Source: Ruegeria arenilitoris
Lineage (GTDB): Bacteria; Pseudomonadota; Alphaproteobacteria; Rhodobacterales; Rhodobacteraceae
DNA: 64,000 nt
Assembly: GCF_013035425.1 (NCBI RefSeq)
Contig: NZ_WQHX01000001.1
Coordinates: 806,001 to 870,000 of the forward strand
Direction: 5' to 3'
The notes under the pieces were generated by a model. It saw nothing but the letters and a program-made list of their open reading frames with translations. It did no database searches and had not been told where the DNA came from. Positions 35,856-45,372 of this stretch are shown here, one piece after another; within the stretch, counting starts at the first letter, position 1; the number at the start of each line of letters is the position of its first letter. A program made the translations under genes and the position numbers.

Positions 35856-36897
35856 GTTATTTACCGCTTCGGCGATCGGTCTATGCATGGCGTTCCCTGC
35901 TTACGCAGAAAAGTTTGGCCTTGGGCGTCCTGCCTTGCCTGAAGAGATCGCGGCATGGGATCTGGATGTCGCCCCTGATGGAACTGGATTGCCGCACGGG
36001 TCAGGTGACGTTTTCACTGGGGAAGAGGTCTTTGCCGAGCAATGCGCCATATGCCACGGTGACTTCGCCGAAGGCGTGGACAATTGGCCCAAATTAGCGG
36101 GAGGAGAAGGAACGCTTGCCGACAAGGATCCCTTGAAGACGGTAGGTTCCTATTGGCCCTATCTTTCAACGGTCTGGGACTATGTGAACCGTTCGATGCC
36201 GTTTGGAAATGCGCAGTCACTGGAGCCGGATGATGTCTATGCGATGGTGGCATATATCCTTTACTCCAATGATATCGTGGATGACGAATTCACGCTGTCG
36301 CATGAGAATTTCCTCGAAGTTGAAATGCCTAATGCAGAAGGGTTTATCGTGGATGACCGCGACACTTCAGAGGCGCATTTCTGGACTGACGAACCTTGTA
36401 TGAAGGATTGCAAGGAAAGCGTGGAAATCACTATGCGAGCGGCTGTTTTGGACGTAACGCCGGAAGAGACTGAAGCAAACGCAACCGAGACTCAGACAAC
36501 GGTTCAGGAAGCGTCAGCGGAGGTTGAAGTTGAAGCAAAGGAAGAGTCGGCAGCAGAAGAAATAGCTGCGCTTGATCCCGAGATGATTGAAAGCGGCGAG
36601 AAAGTCTTCAAGAAGTGCAAATCCTGCCATCAGGTCGGTGAAGGCGCCAAGCACCGCACTGGACCGGCTTTGAATGGAATTATCGGAGCCAATGCCGGTG
36701 CCGTTGAAGGTTTTAAATACTCAAAAGCAATGAAGGCGGCTGCAGACGAAGGCCTCGTTTGGAACGACGAGGAAATGTCTGCATTTCTCGCAAGTCCAAA
36801 GGCCTACATGAAAGGAACGCGAATGTCTTTCGCAGGCCTTAAAAAAGAAGACGATATCCAAGCGGTGATCGTCTATCTCAAGTCATTCGGAGGCTGA
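35839..36897 (+). CDS. soxD: Diheme cytochrome c subunit SoxD
   Basis: 352 residues from ATG 35839, inside the soxC 3' end. Signal peptide ending in AYAEK. The first heme domain has CAICH (about residue 70). A Glu/Ala-rich acidic linker spans about residues 215-250, then a second cytochrome c2-like domain with CKSCHQVGEGAK and a TRMSFAGLK Met ligand region. It takes electrons from the SoxC molybdenum site. The second domain is very like the first domain of SoxE encoded next. Confidence 0.94.
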   Translation: MSKYHKLFTASAIGLCMAFPAYAEKFGLGRPALPEEIAAWDLDVAPDGTGLPHGSGDVFTGEEVFAEQCAICHGDFAEGVDNWPKLAGGEGTLADKDPLKTVGSYWPYLSTVWDYVNRSMPFGNAQSLEPDDVYAMVAYILYSNDIVDDEFTLSHENFLEVEMPNAEGFIVDDRDTSEAHFWTDEPCMKDCKESVEITMRAAVLDVTPEETEANATETQTTVQEASAEVEVEAKEESAAEEIAALDPEMIESGEKVFKKCKSCHQVGEGAKHRTGPALNGIIGANAGAVEGFKYSKAMKAAADEGLVWNDEEMSAFLASPKAYMKGTRMSFAGLKKEDDIQAVIVYLKSFGG

Positions 36898-36899
36898 TA

Positions 36900-37607
36900 A
36901 TGCGTTGGCCGACCATACTGATGTTTGCTGCCGCCTTAGGTGCTCTCGCACCTGCGACCAGCGCAACAGAGAACCTCGGCGATGCAGACGCAGGCAAAAT
37001 CGTTTTCGCCAAATGCAAAGGCTGCCATCAAGTTGGAGAGGGAGCCAAGAACAAAATTGGCCCGCATCTTAACGGGGTATTTGGACGTAAGGCCGCAGCG
37101 CTAGAAGATTTTAAGTACTCCAAAAGCCTGGTGCGCGCTGGAAATTCCGGCCTTGAATGGCACGCGGACACTCTTTCGGCGTACATTGAAAATCCTCGCG
37201 CATTCGCGTCTGGAACACGGATGAGTTTTGCCGGACTAAAAAACGCTGAAGAACGGGCGAACGTGATCGCCTATCTGCGTATATTCTCGGACAATCCGCG
37301 AGATATCCCCGAAGCGGATCCGACGGCCAAAGGAACCGATCACTCGGTAGACCCGGAAATACTGGCGATTCAGGGGGACCCTGAATACGGTGCTTATCTC
37401 AGCAGCGAATGCACGACATGCCATCAAATAGAAGGAAGCGACGAAGGCATTCCCTCTATCGTGTACTGGCCGGACGAGGACTTTGTAATCGCCATGCACG
37501 CTTACAAAGACAAACAGCGGCCACATCCGGTGATGCAAATGATCGCTGCACGGTTGAGCAATGACGAGATTGCAGCGTTGGCAGCCTACTTCAGGAATCC
37601 AGAATGA
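36900..37607 (+). CDS. soxE: Diheme cytochrome c SoxE, partner of flavoprotein SoxF
   Basis: 235 residues with a signal peptide ending near ATSAT. Domain one carries CKGCHQVGEGAK and ASGTRMSFAGLK; domain two carries CTTCH near residue 174 and a late Met. In Paracoccus, SoxEF is a sulfide dehydrogenase-like flavocytochrome that affects reactivation of the Sox system. Starts two bases after the soxD stop. Strong likeness of domain one to the SoxD second domain points to a local duplication. Confidence 0.91.
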   Translation: MRWPTILMFAAALGALAPATSATENLGDADAGKIVFAKCKGCHQVGEGAKNKIGPHLNGVFGRKAAALEDFKYSKSLVRAGNSGLEWHADTLSAYIENPRAFASGTRMSFAGLKNAEERANVIAYLRIFSDNPRDIPEADPTAKGTDHSVDPEILAIQGDPEYGAYLSSECTTCHQIEGSDEGIPSIVYWPDEDFVIAMHAYKDKQRPHPVMQMIAARLSNDEIAALAAYFRNPE

Positions 37608-37631
37608 CAGTGCCAAATGGGAGGAAACGCG

Positions 37632-38894
37632 ATGACACTCAATAGACGTACATTTCTTGGGACAGCTGGGGTAATTGCAGCTGGATTATCCGCGCCAATG
37701 GTGCTGGCCCAAGGTAAACCACGTGTCGTAGTTGTTGGTGGTGGCGCCGGCGGCGCGACTGCGGCGCGTTACATCGCTAAAGACAGCAAAGGCGAGATCG
37801 ATGTCACTCTGATCGAACCGACGCGGACCTACTATACCTGTTTCTTTTCGAACCTGTATCTGGGTGGATTTCAGGAACTGTCCGACATCGCGCACAGTTA
37901 TGGAACGCTGGCTGCGAACTACGGTGTCAATGTCGTCCATGACTGGGCTGTGGGTGTTGATCGGGACGCTAAGACAGTATCTTTGGCGGGGGGTGGCTCT
38001 GTTCCTTATGACAAGCTGATCCTGAGTCCTGGCATCGACTTTGTGGATGGAGCGGTTGAGGGTTGGGACGTATCCGCTCAGAACAAGATGCCCCACGCAT
38101 ACAAGGCTGGCTCGCAGACCGAACTTCTCAAGGCACAAGTGATGGCAATGCCGGAAGGTGGTACCTTTGCAATGGTCGCTCCTCCGAATCCATTCCGTTG
38201 CCCGCCCGGACCCTATGAAAGGGTTTCGATGGTGGCACACGTCCTAAAGGCGAACAATCCGACGGCGAAGATCATCGTGGCTGACCCCAAGGCGAAATTC
38301 TCGAAAATGGCTTTGTTCCAGGAAGGGTGGGCCAACCATTACGAGGGAATGGTAGACTGGATCGGAGAAGACTTTGGTGGTGGCAATGTATCAGTGAACC
38401 CGGATGCGATGACCGTGACAATTGACGGCGAGGAAACCAAAGTCGACGTGTGCAATGTGATCCCGGCAATGAAAGCCGGGCGTATTGCGGAATTGGCAGG
38501 TGTTACCGACGGCAACTGGGCTCCGGTAAACGCCGCTGACATGTCCTCGAAGGCAGATCCGAATATTCATGTTCTTGGGGACGCAAGCCAACAGGGCGAT
38601 ATGCCTAAATCTGGTTTCTCAGCCAACAGTCAGGCGAAAGTCTGCGCGAACGCGGTACGAGGTGCGTTAACCGGATCCAAAGTATTTCCGGCCAAATTCT
38701 CTAACACCTGTTGGTCGCTCATTGACGCGGATGACGGCGTCAAGGTTGGTGCTACCTACGAGGCGACGGCCGAAAAAATCGCCAAAGTGGACGGGTTTAT
38801 CAGCCAGACCGGCGAAGGTGCAGACCTTCGAAAGGCGACATACGAAGAGTCGCTGGGTTGGTACGCGGGTATCACTTCGGACATGTTTGGTTAA
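37632..38894 (+). CDS. soxF: FAD-dependent sulfide dehydrogenase subunit SoxF (flavocytochrome c flavoprotein)
   Basis: 420 residues from ATG 37632 (GGGAGG upstream). Tat signal NRRTFLGTAGVIAAG. The FAD-binding VVVVGGGAGGATAARYI follows, and the FCSD cysteines occur in YYTCFFSN (covalent or near-flavin), FRCPPGPYERV and the C-terminal FSNTCWSLI. It oxidises sulfide or persulfide and gives electrons to SoxE. Complete by length and motifs. The usual soxG and soxH genes do not follow; a DUF302 gene and hemA take their place. Confidence 0.93.
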   Translation: MTLNRRTFLGTAGVIAAGLSAPMVLAQGKPRVVVVGGGAGGATAARYIAKDSKGEIDVTLIEPTRTYYTCFFSNLYLGGFQELSDIAHSYGTLAANYGVNVVHDWAVGVDRDAKTVSLAGGGSVPYDKLILSPGIDFVDGAVEGWDVSAQNKMPHAYKAGSQTELLKAQVMAMPEGGTFAMVAPPNPFRCPPGPYERVSMVAHVLKANNPTAKIIVADPKAKFSKMALFQEGWANHYEGMVDWIGEDFGGGNVSVNPDAMTVTIDGEETKVDVCNVIPAMKAGRIAELAGVTDGNWAPVNAADMSSKADPNIHVLGDASQQGDMPKSGFSANSQAKVCANAVRGALTGSKVFPAKFSNTCWSLIDADDGVKVGATYEATAEKIAKVDGFISQTGEGADLRKATYEESLGWYAGITSDMFG

Positions 38895-38975
38895 CAAAAA
38901 TTGGGGGTTTTGACCGATGTCAAAGCCACCATCACGCAACGTGTGAAGATGCGGTTCAGGAGGAGGAGAATGATC

Positions 38976-39410
38976 ATGAAACACTTTATCGCCAAGACCG
39001 CGTTCTTAGCTGTGCTGGCAAGTCAATCGTTTGCCGAAGAGATCATCACCGTCCCTTTTGACGGCACTTTTGACGATGCGACGTTTGCCGTCGAGTCCGC
39101 GATTGTCGGGCAAGGACTGGTTATCGACTATGTCAGCCACGTTGGAGACATGCTGAACCGGACGGGTGCTGATGTCGGTAGCGCCAAACAGATATTCTCG
39201 TCAGCAGATATCTTCATCTTCTGCTCTGCAAAAATCTCTCGTGAAGTAATGGAAGCCGACCCGATGAATATCGGGTTCTGTCCCTACGGTATTTTCGTGG
39301 CCGAGGATGATGGCGGCGTAATGGTTGGTTATCGAAGCTATCCCGAGGGGCCAATGGAGAAGGTAGAAACGCTGCTTTCGGGAATTGTTGAAGAGGCGGT
39401 CGGGAACTGA
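38976..39410 (+). CDS. Exported DUF302 protein in the sox operon
   Basis: 144 residues. AGGAGGAG precedes two close ATGs (38970 and 38976); the second has better spacing. Signal peptide [21 protein letters not shown]. The mature part is one DUF302 domain: [22 protein letters not shown], then [27 protein letters not shown], with conserved Cys and Pro in CPYGI. DUF302 proteins occur in sulfur-oxidation loci and fold like small ligand-binding sandwiches; biochemical role unknown. It is one base from hemA, so the two are translationally linked. Confidence 0.83.
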   Translation: MKHFIAKTAFLAVLASQSFAEEIITVPFDGTFDDATFAVESAIVGQGLVIDYVSHVGDMLNRTGADVGSAKQIFSSADIFIFCSAKISREVMEADPMNIGFCPYGIFVAEDDGGVMVGYRSYPEGPMEKVETLLSGIVEEAVGN

Positions 39411-39411
39411 A

Positions 39412-40635
39412 ATGAATTACCCAAAGTATTTTCGCGAGCAGTTGGAACAACTGCGGGAGGAGGGAAACTACCGTGTTTTTGCTGATCTAGAGCGGCAGTG
39501 CGGCGCGTTTCCATCGGCGTTTAGTCACGCGGAAAGCGGCCCTGAGAAAGTCACTGTTTGGTGCTCAAACGATTATCTTGGAATGGGCCAGAATCCAAAT
39601 GTTCTAGCTGCCATGCATCGGGCGATTGATAACTGCGGCGCCGGGGCTGGTGGTACCCGGAATATCTCGGGAACCACACACGAGCATGTTCTTCTCGAGC
39701 GGGAACTTGCGGATTTGCACGGAAAAGAAGCGGCTTTGCTGTTTACTTCCGGTTATGTATCCAATTGGGCTGCTTTGGGAACCTTGGCGTCCCGAATTCC
39801 TGGCATCACAGTTCTGTCTGATGAATTGAATCACGCTTCGATGATCGAGGGCATACGCCACAGTCGCTGTCAAAAGCGGATTTGGAAGCACAACGATCTT
39901 GAAGACCTAGAAAAACAACTTTTGGACCTGCCGGCAAACGCTCCAAAACTCATTGCGTTCGAGAGCGTCTATTCGATGGATGGAGACATCGCTCCAATTG
40001 CAGAGATTTGTGATCTGGCTGATCGGTATGGCGCGATGACCTATCTGGACGAGGTTCATGCAGTAGGACTTTACGGTCCGCGCGGTGGCGGCATTGCCGA
40101 GCGCGAAGGTTTGATGGAGCGTCTGACCGTCATCGAAGGCACCTTGGGCAAAGCGTTCGGTGTCGTCGGTGGATATATCGCGGCGTCCTACGACCTTGTT
40201 GACTTTATTCGCTCCTTTGCCAGCGGGTTTATCTTCACTACCGCGTTGCCTCCGGCCGTCGCTGCAGGCGCCGCAGCATCAATACGTCATCTGAAGCAGA
40301 GCGATAAGGAGCGCTACCTGCATCAGCAACGTGTGCGTGAGGTCAGGGACAGGTTGGATGCTCTGGGAATTCCACACACCAAAAACCCAAGTCACATTAT
40401 CCCCGTTATGGTTGGCGACCCAGTCAAGTGCCGTTTCATCTCAGACGTTCTGATGCGCGATTATGGGATTTACATCCAGCCCATCAACTACCCAACCGTT
40501 CCAAAAGGAACTGAACGTTTGCGTATTACACCATCGCCAGTGCATTCCCCTGAAGATGTAGATCGTTTGGTGTCTGCGCTGGGCGCTCTTTGGACGCAAT
40601 GCCAACTGGCCCGCAAACCAATCGCGGCACAGTAA
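39412..40635 (+). CDS. hemA: 5-aminolevulinate synthase HemA (ALAS)
   Basis: 407 residues, the normal size of alphaproteobacterial ALAS. It condenses glycine and succinyl-CoA with pyridoxal phosphate, the first step of heme synthesis in these bacteria. Seen: [27 protein letters not shown], the PLP Asp/His region [11 protein letters not shown] and the Schiff-base lysine in GTLGKAFG (about residue 248). It begins one base after the DUF302 stop, so it is the last gene of the sox operon. Supply of heme for the seven heme c groups in SoxX, A, D and E is the natural reading. Whether it is a second hemA copy is not visible here. Confidence 0.95.
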   Translation: MNYPKYFREQLEQLREEGNYRVFADLERQCGAFPSAFSHAESGPEKVTVWCSNDYLGMGQNPNVLAAMHRAIDNCGAGAGGTRNISGTTHEHVLLERELADLHGKEAALLFTSGYVSNWAALGTLASRIPGITVLSDELNHASMIEGIRHSRCQKRIWKHNDLEDLEKQLLDLPANAPKLIAFESVYSMDGDIAPIAEICDLADRYGAMTYLDEVHAVGLYGPRGGGIAEREGLMERLTVIEGTLGKAFGVVGGYIAASYDLVDFIRSFASGFIFTTALPPAVAAGAAASIRHLKQSDKERYLHQQRVREVRDRLDALGIPHTKNPSHIIPVMVGDPVKCRFISDVLMRDYGIYIQPINYPTVPKGTERLRITPSPVHSPEDVDRLVSALGALWTQCQLARKPIAAQ

Positions 40636-40673
40636 AAAACCTGGGAAAAAGACCAAGGCCAACATACGAAGAG

Positions 40674-40714
40674 GTGAGAATTTCTGTCCAGATAAGTTCT
40701 CACGGATTATTTTT
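40674..40714 (+). terminator. Possible terminator after hemA
   Basis: GTGAGAA (40674-40680) pairs with TTCTCAC (40697-40703); the loop holds a further TCT/AGA pair. TTATTTTT follows at 40707. The stem is AT-rich, so this is a weak terminator at best, but it is at the right place, 38 bases after the hemA stop. Confidence 0.4.
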
Positions 40715-40917
40715 GGGGAATGGTGCTTTGGCCCCTGTCGGCGCACTTGTTGGCCATTTGTTCGTCACCATGATGGAGGGAGACTGCGTAGTGAGTTCTG
40801 GGTTGTCCGGCGGTTTAACCTAGTCATTGATGGTTTGACTCGTAGTTTCCATGTGTGGATCGAGACGATCAACGCATAGACTGATGATGCGAAAGCCTGT
40901 TTTTCGGCGGTCTTGAT

Positions 40918-41862
40918 TTATTCGAATTCCATCTGTTCGAAGACACGGCCAGCGTTTTTTGTTGCAAGTTCCTCGAAGGTATCCAAATGGGCATAGGGGG
41001 ACTGATCGACATAGTAAGCCTCTGTCAAATCACCCCCGGATTCCATATGCTCTTGAATCTTGCCGCGCAGGTATATCAGGTAGTCGCGCGTGTAGCGCCT
41101 CACCTGATCTATGTTTGTCGGATGACCGTGACCGGGGATCACATAAGTGGCGTTCAAAGCCTCGAACTCATTGTCCCACGTTTCCAGCCAATCAGCAGTG
41201 TACGTTTCCTGAAAGATCGGCAGCATTCGTTCGTGAAACGCCATATCGCCCGCAATGACAAGGCTTTGGTTAGGTAGCCAAATCGAAATGTCTCCGGGAC
41301 TGTGTGCGGGCCCCAGGTACCTTGCCTCAATGCGATAGTCGCCCAACTCAACCACGTATTCATCTTCGAAGGTCTCGGTTGGACCAGCCAAAAAAGTTCC
41401 TTCTGCCTTGTCTTTATTGTAGTTTTGCATCCCTGCAAGGATCTGGGGGCCGTATTCCTCGAATTCAGCAGCCGCATCCGAGTGGGCGACGATTGGAATG
41501 CTGAGTTCTGACCAATAGGCGTTGCCCAGCATCGCGTGCCCTTGACCATTCTCGTTGAAGACAAGTTTCACCGGCTGATCAGTGACTGCTTGAATTTCTT
41601 TATGAAGCGCCTCCGCAAGTACATAAGCGGCCCCGCCGTTTACAACAACCACGCCGTCACCGGTAACGATGAAAGTTAAGTTGTTGTTATGGCCCGAGTT
41701 TTCATAGGTCGGTGGCGCAGTCGCCCCAATGGCAGAATAAACACCAGGGATGTACTCGATCGGTTTTGAATAAAGCACGCTTTGTGGGTATTGGTCGGCA
41801 ATGTCTTCGCTGGCGTAAACTGGGAATGCCACGGTGCTGGCAACTACTAAAGTCCTTATCAT
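40918..41862 (-). CDS. Exported MBL-fold protein of SoxH-like type with a degenerate metal motif
   Basis: 314 residues with a signal peptide (first 17 residues). The fold is a metallo-beta-lactamase similar to SoxH and to quinoprotein-relay hydrolases found in oxidation loci. The later metal positions are intact: His187 in GPAHSPGD, Asp206 in IAGDMAFH and the His pair in PGHGHPT (245, 247). The first motif, normally HxHxDH, reads NENGQGHA at 103-110, so the two leading His, the Asp and the third His are replaced by Asn, Gln, His and Ala. A normal dinuclear site cannot form. Its start overlaps the stop of the upstream MBL gene by four bases. It could be a pseudo-enzyme, or bind one metal in an altered way. 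Confidence 0.88.
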   Translation of the reverse strand: MIRTLVVASTVAFPVYASEDIADQYPQSVLYSKPIEYIPGVYSAIGATAPPTYENSGHNNNLTFIVTGDGVVVVNGGAAYVLAEALHKEIQAVTDQPVKLVFNENGQGHAMLGNAYWSELSIPIVAHSDAAAEFEEYGPQILAGMQNYNKDKAEGTFLAGPTETFEDEYVVELGDYRIEARYLGPAHSPGDISIWLPNQSLVIAGDMAFHERMLPIFQETYTADWLETWDNEFEALNATYVIPGHGHPTNIDQVRRYTRDYLIYLRGKIQEHMESGGDLTEAYYVDQSPYAHLDTFEELATKNAGRVFEQMEFE

Positions 41863-42785
41863 GAGGTTTCCCCAATAAACCGATAAGCCGAACCGGTCTT
41901 TTCCACTCGACCAATCCCACCGTCGGGTAAGTGAAATCCAATTATCTTCATTTGCTCGTGGGAAACTTGATCCAATAGTGACTTCCGCGCGGTCGCAGCT
42001 GTGTCAGGATCTTGATCCGTACCGCTGTGCCAATCAGGGCGTTCAAACGCGACATGCGGGTTACCAAGCGCATCACCGACGATCATCATCGCGTCATTTC
42101 CATCGCGAATTTCAAACGCCATATGCCCGGGCGTATGCCCAAAACTAGCCCGCGCGGCTATTTTAGGTAGGATTTCCTGCCCATCCTCAAAAAACTCGAC
42201 CTGATCTTCGATCGCTTCCATTCTCCGTTTTGCGCCCACAGCGAAAGAAGCGCGATCAGCACCAATGGAGTCCACAGTCGCAGGATCCCACCAATAGTCC
42301 CATTCTTTACGGCCGAAGTGATAAGTAGCGTTGGGAAAAAGTGGATCGTCGAAGTCATCCAAAACACCCCAGATGTGGTCTGGATGAGCATGGGTAAAAA
42401 CTACCTGTGTCACTTCATCCGGGGACAATCCAACGACATCAAGAGTTTCCGAAAGCTTTCCGGATGTTGGCATAAAGTCTGGTCCGGCACCAACATCGAA
42501 TATCACAGTGTTTTTCCCGTCCCGGTAGAGCGCGATATTGCACTCTGGCTCGTACGTGTTCAGATTCGCCTGATTGCGACGCAAGATTTCTTTCAGTTGG
42601 TCTTTCGGCATTGAGCCGAAGACCATCTCGGGCGGCAAAGATAAATAGCCGTCCGATAACGTTGAAACCATTGCTGATGACCCGAGTTGAATGTCTGCGA
42701 GTACAAACTTGGATTGTACGCCAAGTGTTGCCAGACATGCGGCGTGGCGCAAGAGAGCGCGTCGGGTAAGGGCATTCCCACTCAT
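41859..42785 (-). CDS. Tat-exported MBL-fold metallohydrolase with intact zinc motif
   Basis: 308 residues from ATG 42785. The Tat signal is TRRALLRHAACLATLG. The motif THAHPDHIWG is complete, and GHTPGHM, IVGDALGN and a late His (GFHLPDGG) supply the other ligands. It resembles sulfur-locus and lactonase MBL enzymes (B3-like subgroup). It overlaps the next MBL gene by four bases, so an active and a degenerate member are made together from one message facing the sox operon. Substrate unknown; a thioester or sulfur compound is a guess from context. Confidence 0.88.
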   Translation of the reverse strand: MSGNALTRRALLRHAACLATLGVQSKFVLADIQLGSSAMVSTLSDGYLSLPPEMVFGSMPKDQLKEILRRNQANLNTYEPECNIALYRDGKNTVIFDVGAGPDFMPTSGKLSETLDVVGLSPDEVTQVVFTHAHPDHIWGVLDDFDDPLFPNATYHFGRKEWDYWWDPATVDSIGADRASFAVGAKRRMEAIEDQVEFFEDGQEILPKIAARASFGHTPGHMAFEIRDGNDAMMIVGDALGNPHVAFERPDWHSGTDQDPDTAATARKSLLDQVSHEQMKIIGFHLPDGGIGRVEKTGSAYRFIGETS

Positions 42786-42857
42786 ATACAATCAATAAAG
42801 TGAATATATTAATTTGTAAACGCTGAAAGAAGGCTAGAGAGTGCCTCGGCGGTTAGA

Positions 42858-43274
42858 CTACTCGTCTCTACCAGGTTCATTCGGATCGTTGGAGAAAAGC
42901 GCAATCTTGTTGCCATGAGGGTCGCGGAGGTAACCTACATAGAAATGAGCACCATACAAGTCGCGAAAGCCGGGCTGGCCTTCATCAGAGCCACCTGCAG
43001 CAAGCGCGGCATCGTGAAGGTCACGCACCTGCCTCTGGCTGCGCGCCTCGAATGCCACCATTGACCCGTTGCCAGCAGATGTCGGACCGCCATCAAACGG
43101 TGATTTTACGTAGAATTCTGGCTGAGTAGGAGGCTGATCCGGCTGCATAGGTAGCACGTAACTTAAGTCTCCATGATACTCTTCTAGCACATACCCAAGT
43201 GCCGGAAGGAAAGCTGAGTAAAAACGTTCCGCCCGTGCGAGATCGTCGGCTCCAACAGTGACATAGGCAATCAT
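42858..43274 (-). CDS. VOC-family (glyoxalase-like) protein
   Basis: 138 residues. Opens MIAYVTVGADDLARAERFYSAFLPALG and ends FYVGYLRDPHGNKIALF, the standard VOC pattern. AGGA lies ten bases before the ATG. Members related to this one are often annotated as lactoylglutathione lyase-like. Neighbouring GST and aldo/keto reductase genes suggest electrophile detoxification, though they are separate units. Confidence 0.87.
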   Translation of the reverse strand: MIAYVTVGADDLARAERFYSAFLPALGYVLEEYHGDLSYVLPMQPDQPPTQPEFYVKSPFDGGPTSAGNGSMVAFEARSQRQVRDLHDAALAAGGSDEGQPGFRDLYGAHFYVGYLRDPHGNKIALFSNDPNEPGRDE

Positions 43275-43474
43275 TCGGCGTGTTCCTGTCTGAGAGGTTG
43301 CAATCTGGACGAAGCTTCTGCAGGGAGTTAAGGCATTTTAGCAATTGGCTCAACGGATGAGCGCTTGGATGCTATGAAGTAAGGTTGTTGGTGCAAGTGA
43401 AGCATTCGCTCATATTGTCCCACCAAGCAGTTGCACACTCGCCGGTTAAAATAAGTCCCTTCCTTCTCGAAAAC

Positions 43475-44113
43475 TTAGGGCATTGGAACCTCAGTTGTGT
43501 ATTTTGGAACTTGGTATCCGCGCTGCACAGCCGGACGGCCAGCGATGCGAAGGTACCACTCTTTCACATTCGGGTAGTCGTTCAGGTCGACCTCTTGCCA
43601 TTCAAAGCGTGAAACCCAAGGCCACGTGGCCATATCAGCAATCGAGTATTCGCCGCGCCCAGCACCAGCTATGAAATCGCGACCCTCGAGCCGCGTATTC
43701 AAAACACCATACAAACGTTTTGCTTCAGTCGAGTATCGCTCTTCTGCGTAGCTTGACTTGCCACGGTTATACTTCACGAAATGATGGACCTGACCAAACA
43801 TCGGTCCCACGCCACCCATCTGCCACATTAACCACTCGATAGCTGGCCACTTCTCGTCGCCTTCAGGAAGGAAACGCTCATACTTTTCAGCAAGATAAAG
43901 CATTATGGCACCAGTCTCCATCATACTGATACCTGTTTCATGGTCCACGATTGCAGGAATTCGGTTGTTTGGCGCGATTTTCAGAAACTCTGGGGCAAAC
44001 TGCTCGCCTTTCGAGATATCAATAGGATGTGCATTATAAGCCACGCCAAGTTCTTCGAGCATGATCGAAACTTTGCGGCCGTTTGGGGTAGTCCACGTGT
44101 ACAGATCTATCAA
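43475..44113 (-). CDS. Glutathione S-transferase family protein (YfcG/Ure2p-like)
   Basis: 212 residues. The thioredoxin-like N-terminal domain has MIDLYTWTTPNGRKVSIMLEELG, where Thr/Asn replace a catalytic Cys, as in YfcG and Ure2p-like disulfide-bond oxidoreductases, then NNRIPAIVDHE with the cis-Pro and METGAIMLYLAEKY for glutathione binding. The helical C-terminal domain is complete (YSIADMATWPW). A cytosolic thiol-disulfide or peroxide-handling role is likely. Confidence 0.91.
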   Translation of the reverse strand: MIDLYTWTTPNGRKVSIMLEELGVAYNAHPIDISKGEQFAPEFLKIAPNNRIPAIVDHETGISMMETGAIMLYLAEKYERFLPEGDEKWPAIEWLMWQMGGVGPMFGQVHHFVKYNRGKSSYAEERYSTEAKRLYGVLNTRLEGRDFIAGAGRGEYSIADMATWPWVSRFEWQEVDLNDYPNVKEWYLRIAGRPAVQRGYQVPKYTTEVPMP

Positions 44114-44270
44114 GGCTTATTTTTCCTCAAACTGAGTTGCATAAATGGATAGTAAGTCATTATGGCCGAAGCACCAGCACGGCGGTACATCGTAAATTAA
44201 GCGTTCCACATTAGAATGGTCGGCTGCCCATCTTGAAGTGGACTGGTGCACGAATTTTTCTGCTTGAGGC

Positions 44271-45269
44271 TCAGCAATACCGTTCTGGTCCGATCCACTG
44301 TGAACTAGAATAGCGGTCACCATGCGCCCATCCTGGTGGCAGAACAGCGTCAATTTTCTGAAGATCACCTTTTGACAGTTTCAAATCAGCGCCGGCCAGA
44401 CATTCTTTGAGATGGTTGACAGAGCGTGTTCCCGGTATCGGAATTACGTGAGTGCCTCTGGATAGCAACCATGCATTGGCTAGCGCTGCTGCCGACGTTC
44501 CCATTTCTGAAGCGAGACTTCTAAATTTTTCCAATAACATCATGTTTTCTGAAAGATTGGGCTCAATGAAACGCGGATTTTCGGCGAGAAAAGGCAGGTC
44601 TTTGATACGTTCCCGTGGAATGGGGTTGTCGGTCAAGAGTGACCTCCCAACGGGAGAGAACGCAACCATTGATACGCCGAGTTCTGCGCAGGCCTGCACT
44701 AATCCTAGTTCGGGGTATCGGGTAGAAAGCGAATATTCAGATTGAACAGCTGCGATCGGGAACGCCTTCATTGCGCGGCGCAATGTCGAAGGGGCCACTT
44801 CTGATAGACCAATTGCCCGAGTTTTTCCTTTCTCAACCAATCGACCAAGGTTGGCTGCGGTCTCTTCTGGTGACAGTCGAGGATCACGACGATGAGCATA
44901 AAACAAGTCCAAACATTCCACGCCGAGTCGTCGCAGCGATTTATCAAGCTCTGCCTCAAGATGTTCGAAAGTATTATCGAAGAACCGGTTTCCTTTGTCA
45001 TCCCTTGTGATCGATGCTTTTGTCGCGATGACAAACTCGGCACGCGCACTGGGGTTGGCTTTAAGGTACGTTCCAATGGCTTTTTCCGACTTGCCCATAC
45101 CATAGACGTTCGCCGTGTCGAGATGTGTAACACCCAGATCGCGGCATGCATCCAGTATGGCATGGCTTTCGGTTTCATTTGTGGGCCCGTACATGTCAGA
45201 AAACGACATCGCACCGTATCCAATGGCAGCAATATCCGGCCCATCCACGCCTAACTTTCGCTTTTGCAT
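44271..45269 (-). CDS. Aldo/keto reductase
   Basis: 332 residues, full TIM-barrel length. Catalytic residues are in order: Asp in HLDTANVYG, Tyr in the same motif, Lys in VIATKAS and His in FYAHRRDP. NADPH-binding residues lie in PIPGTRSVNHLKE. It belongs to the YakC/AKR13-type group that reduces diverse aldehydes. It lies between the GST and a gene remnant, with the start at ATG 45269. Confidence 0.92.
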   Translation of the reverse strand: MQKRKLGVDGPDIAAIGYGAMSFSDMYGPTNETESHAILDACRDLGVTHLDTANVYGMGKSEKAIGTYLKANPSARAEFVIATKASITRDDKGNRFFDNTFEHLEAELDKSLRRLGVECLDLFYAHRRDPRLSPEETAANLGRLVEKGKTRAIGLSEVAPSTLRRAMKAFPIAAVQSEYSLSTRYPELGLVQACAELGVSMVAFSPVGRSLLTDNPIPRERIKDLPFLAENPRFIEPNLSENMMLLEKFRSLASEMGTSAAALANAWLLSRGTHVIPIPGTRSVNHLKECLAGADLKLSKGDLQKIDAVLPPGWAHGDRYSSSQWIGPERYC

Positions 45270-45372
45270 ACTTGCCTCTGTTTCTTAGCTATCAGTGAAG
45301 TTGGCGCGCCCTTGCGCCCTTGGAAAACAGCGTTTCCGTCGCCCTAACCGGTTGGGGACCGGTTCTGAACAA

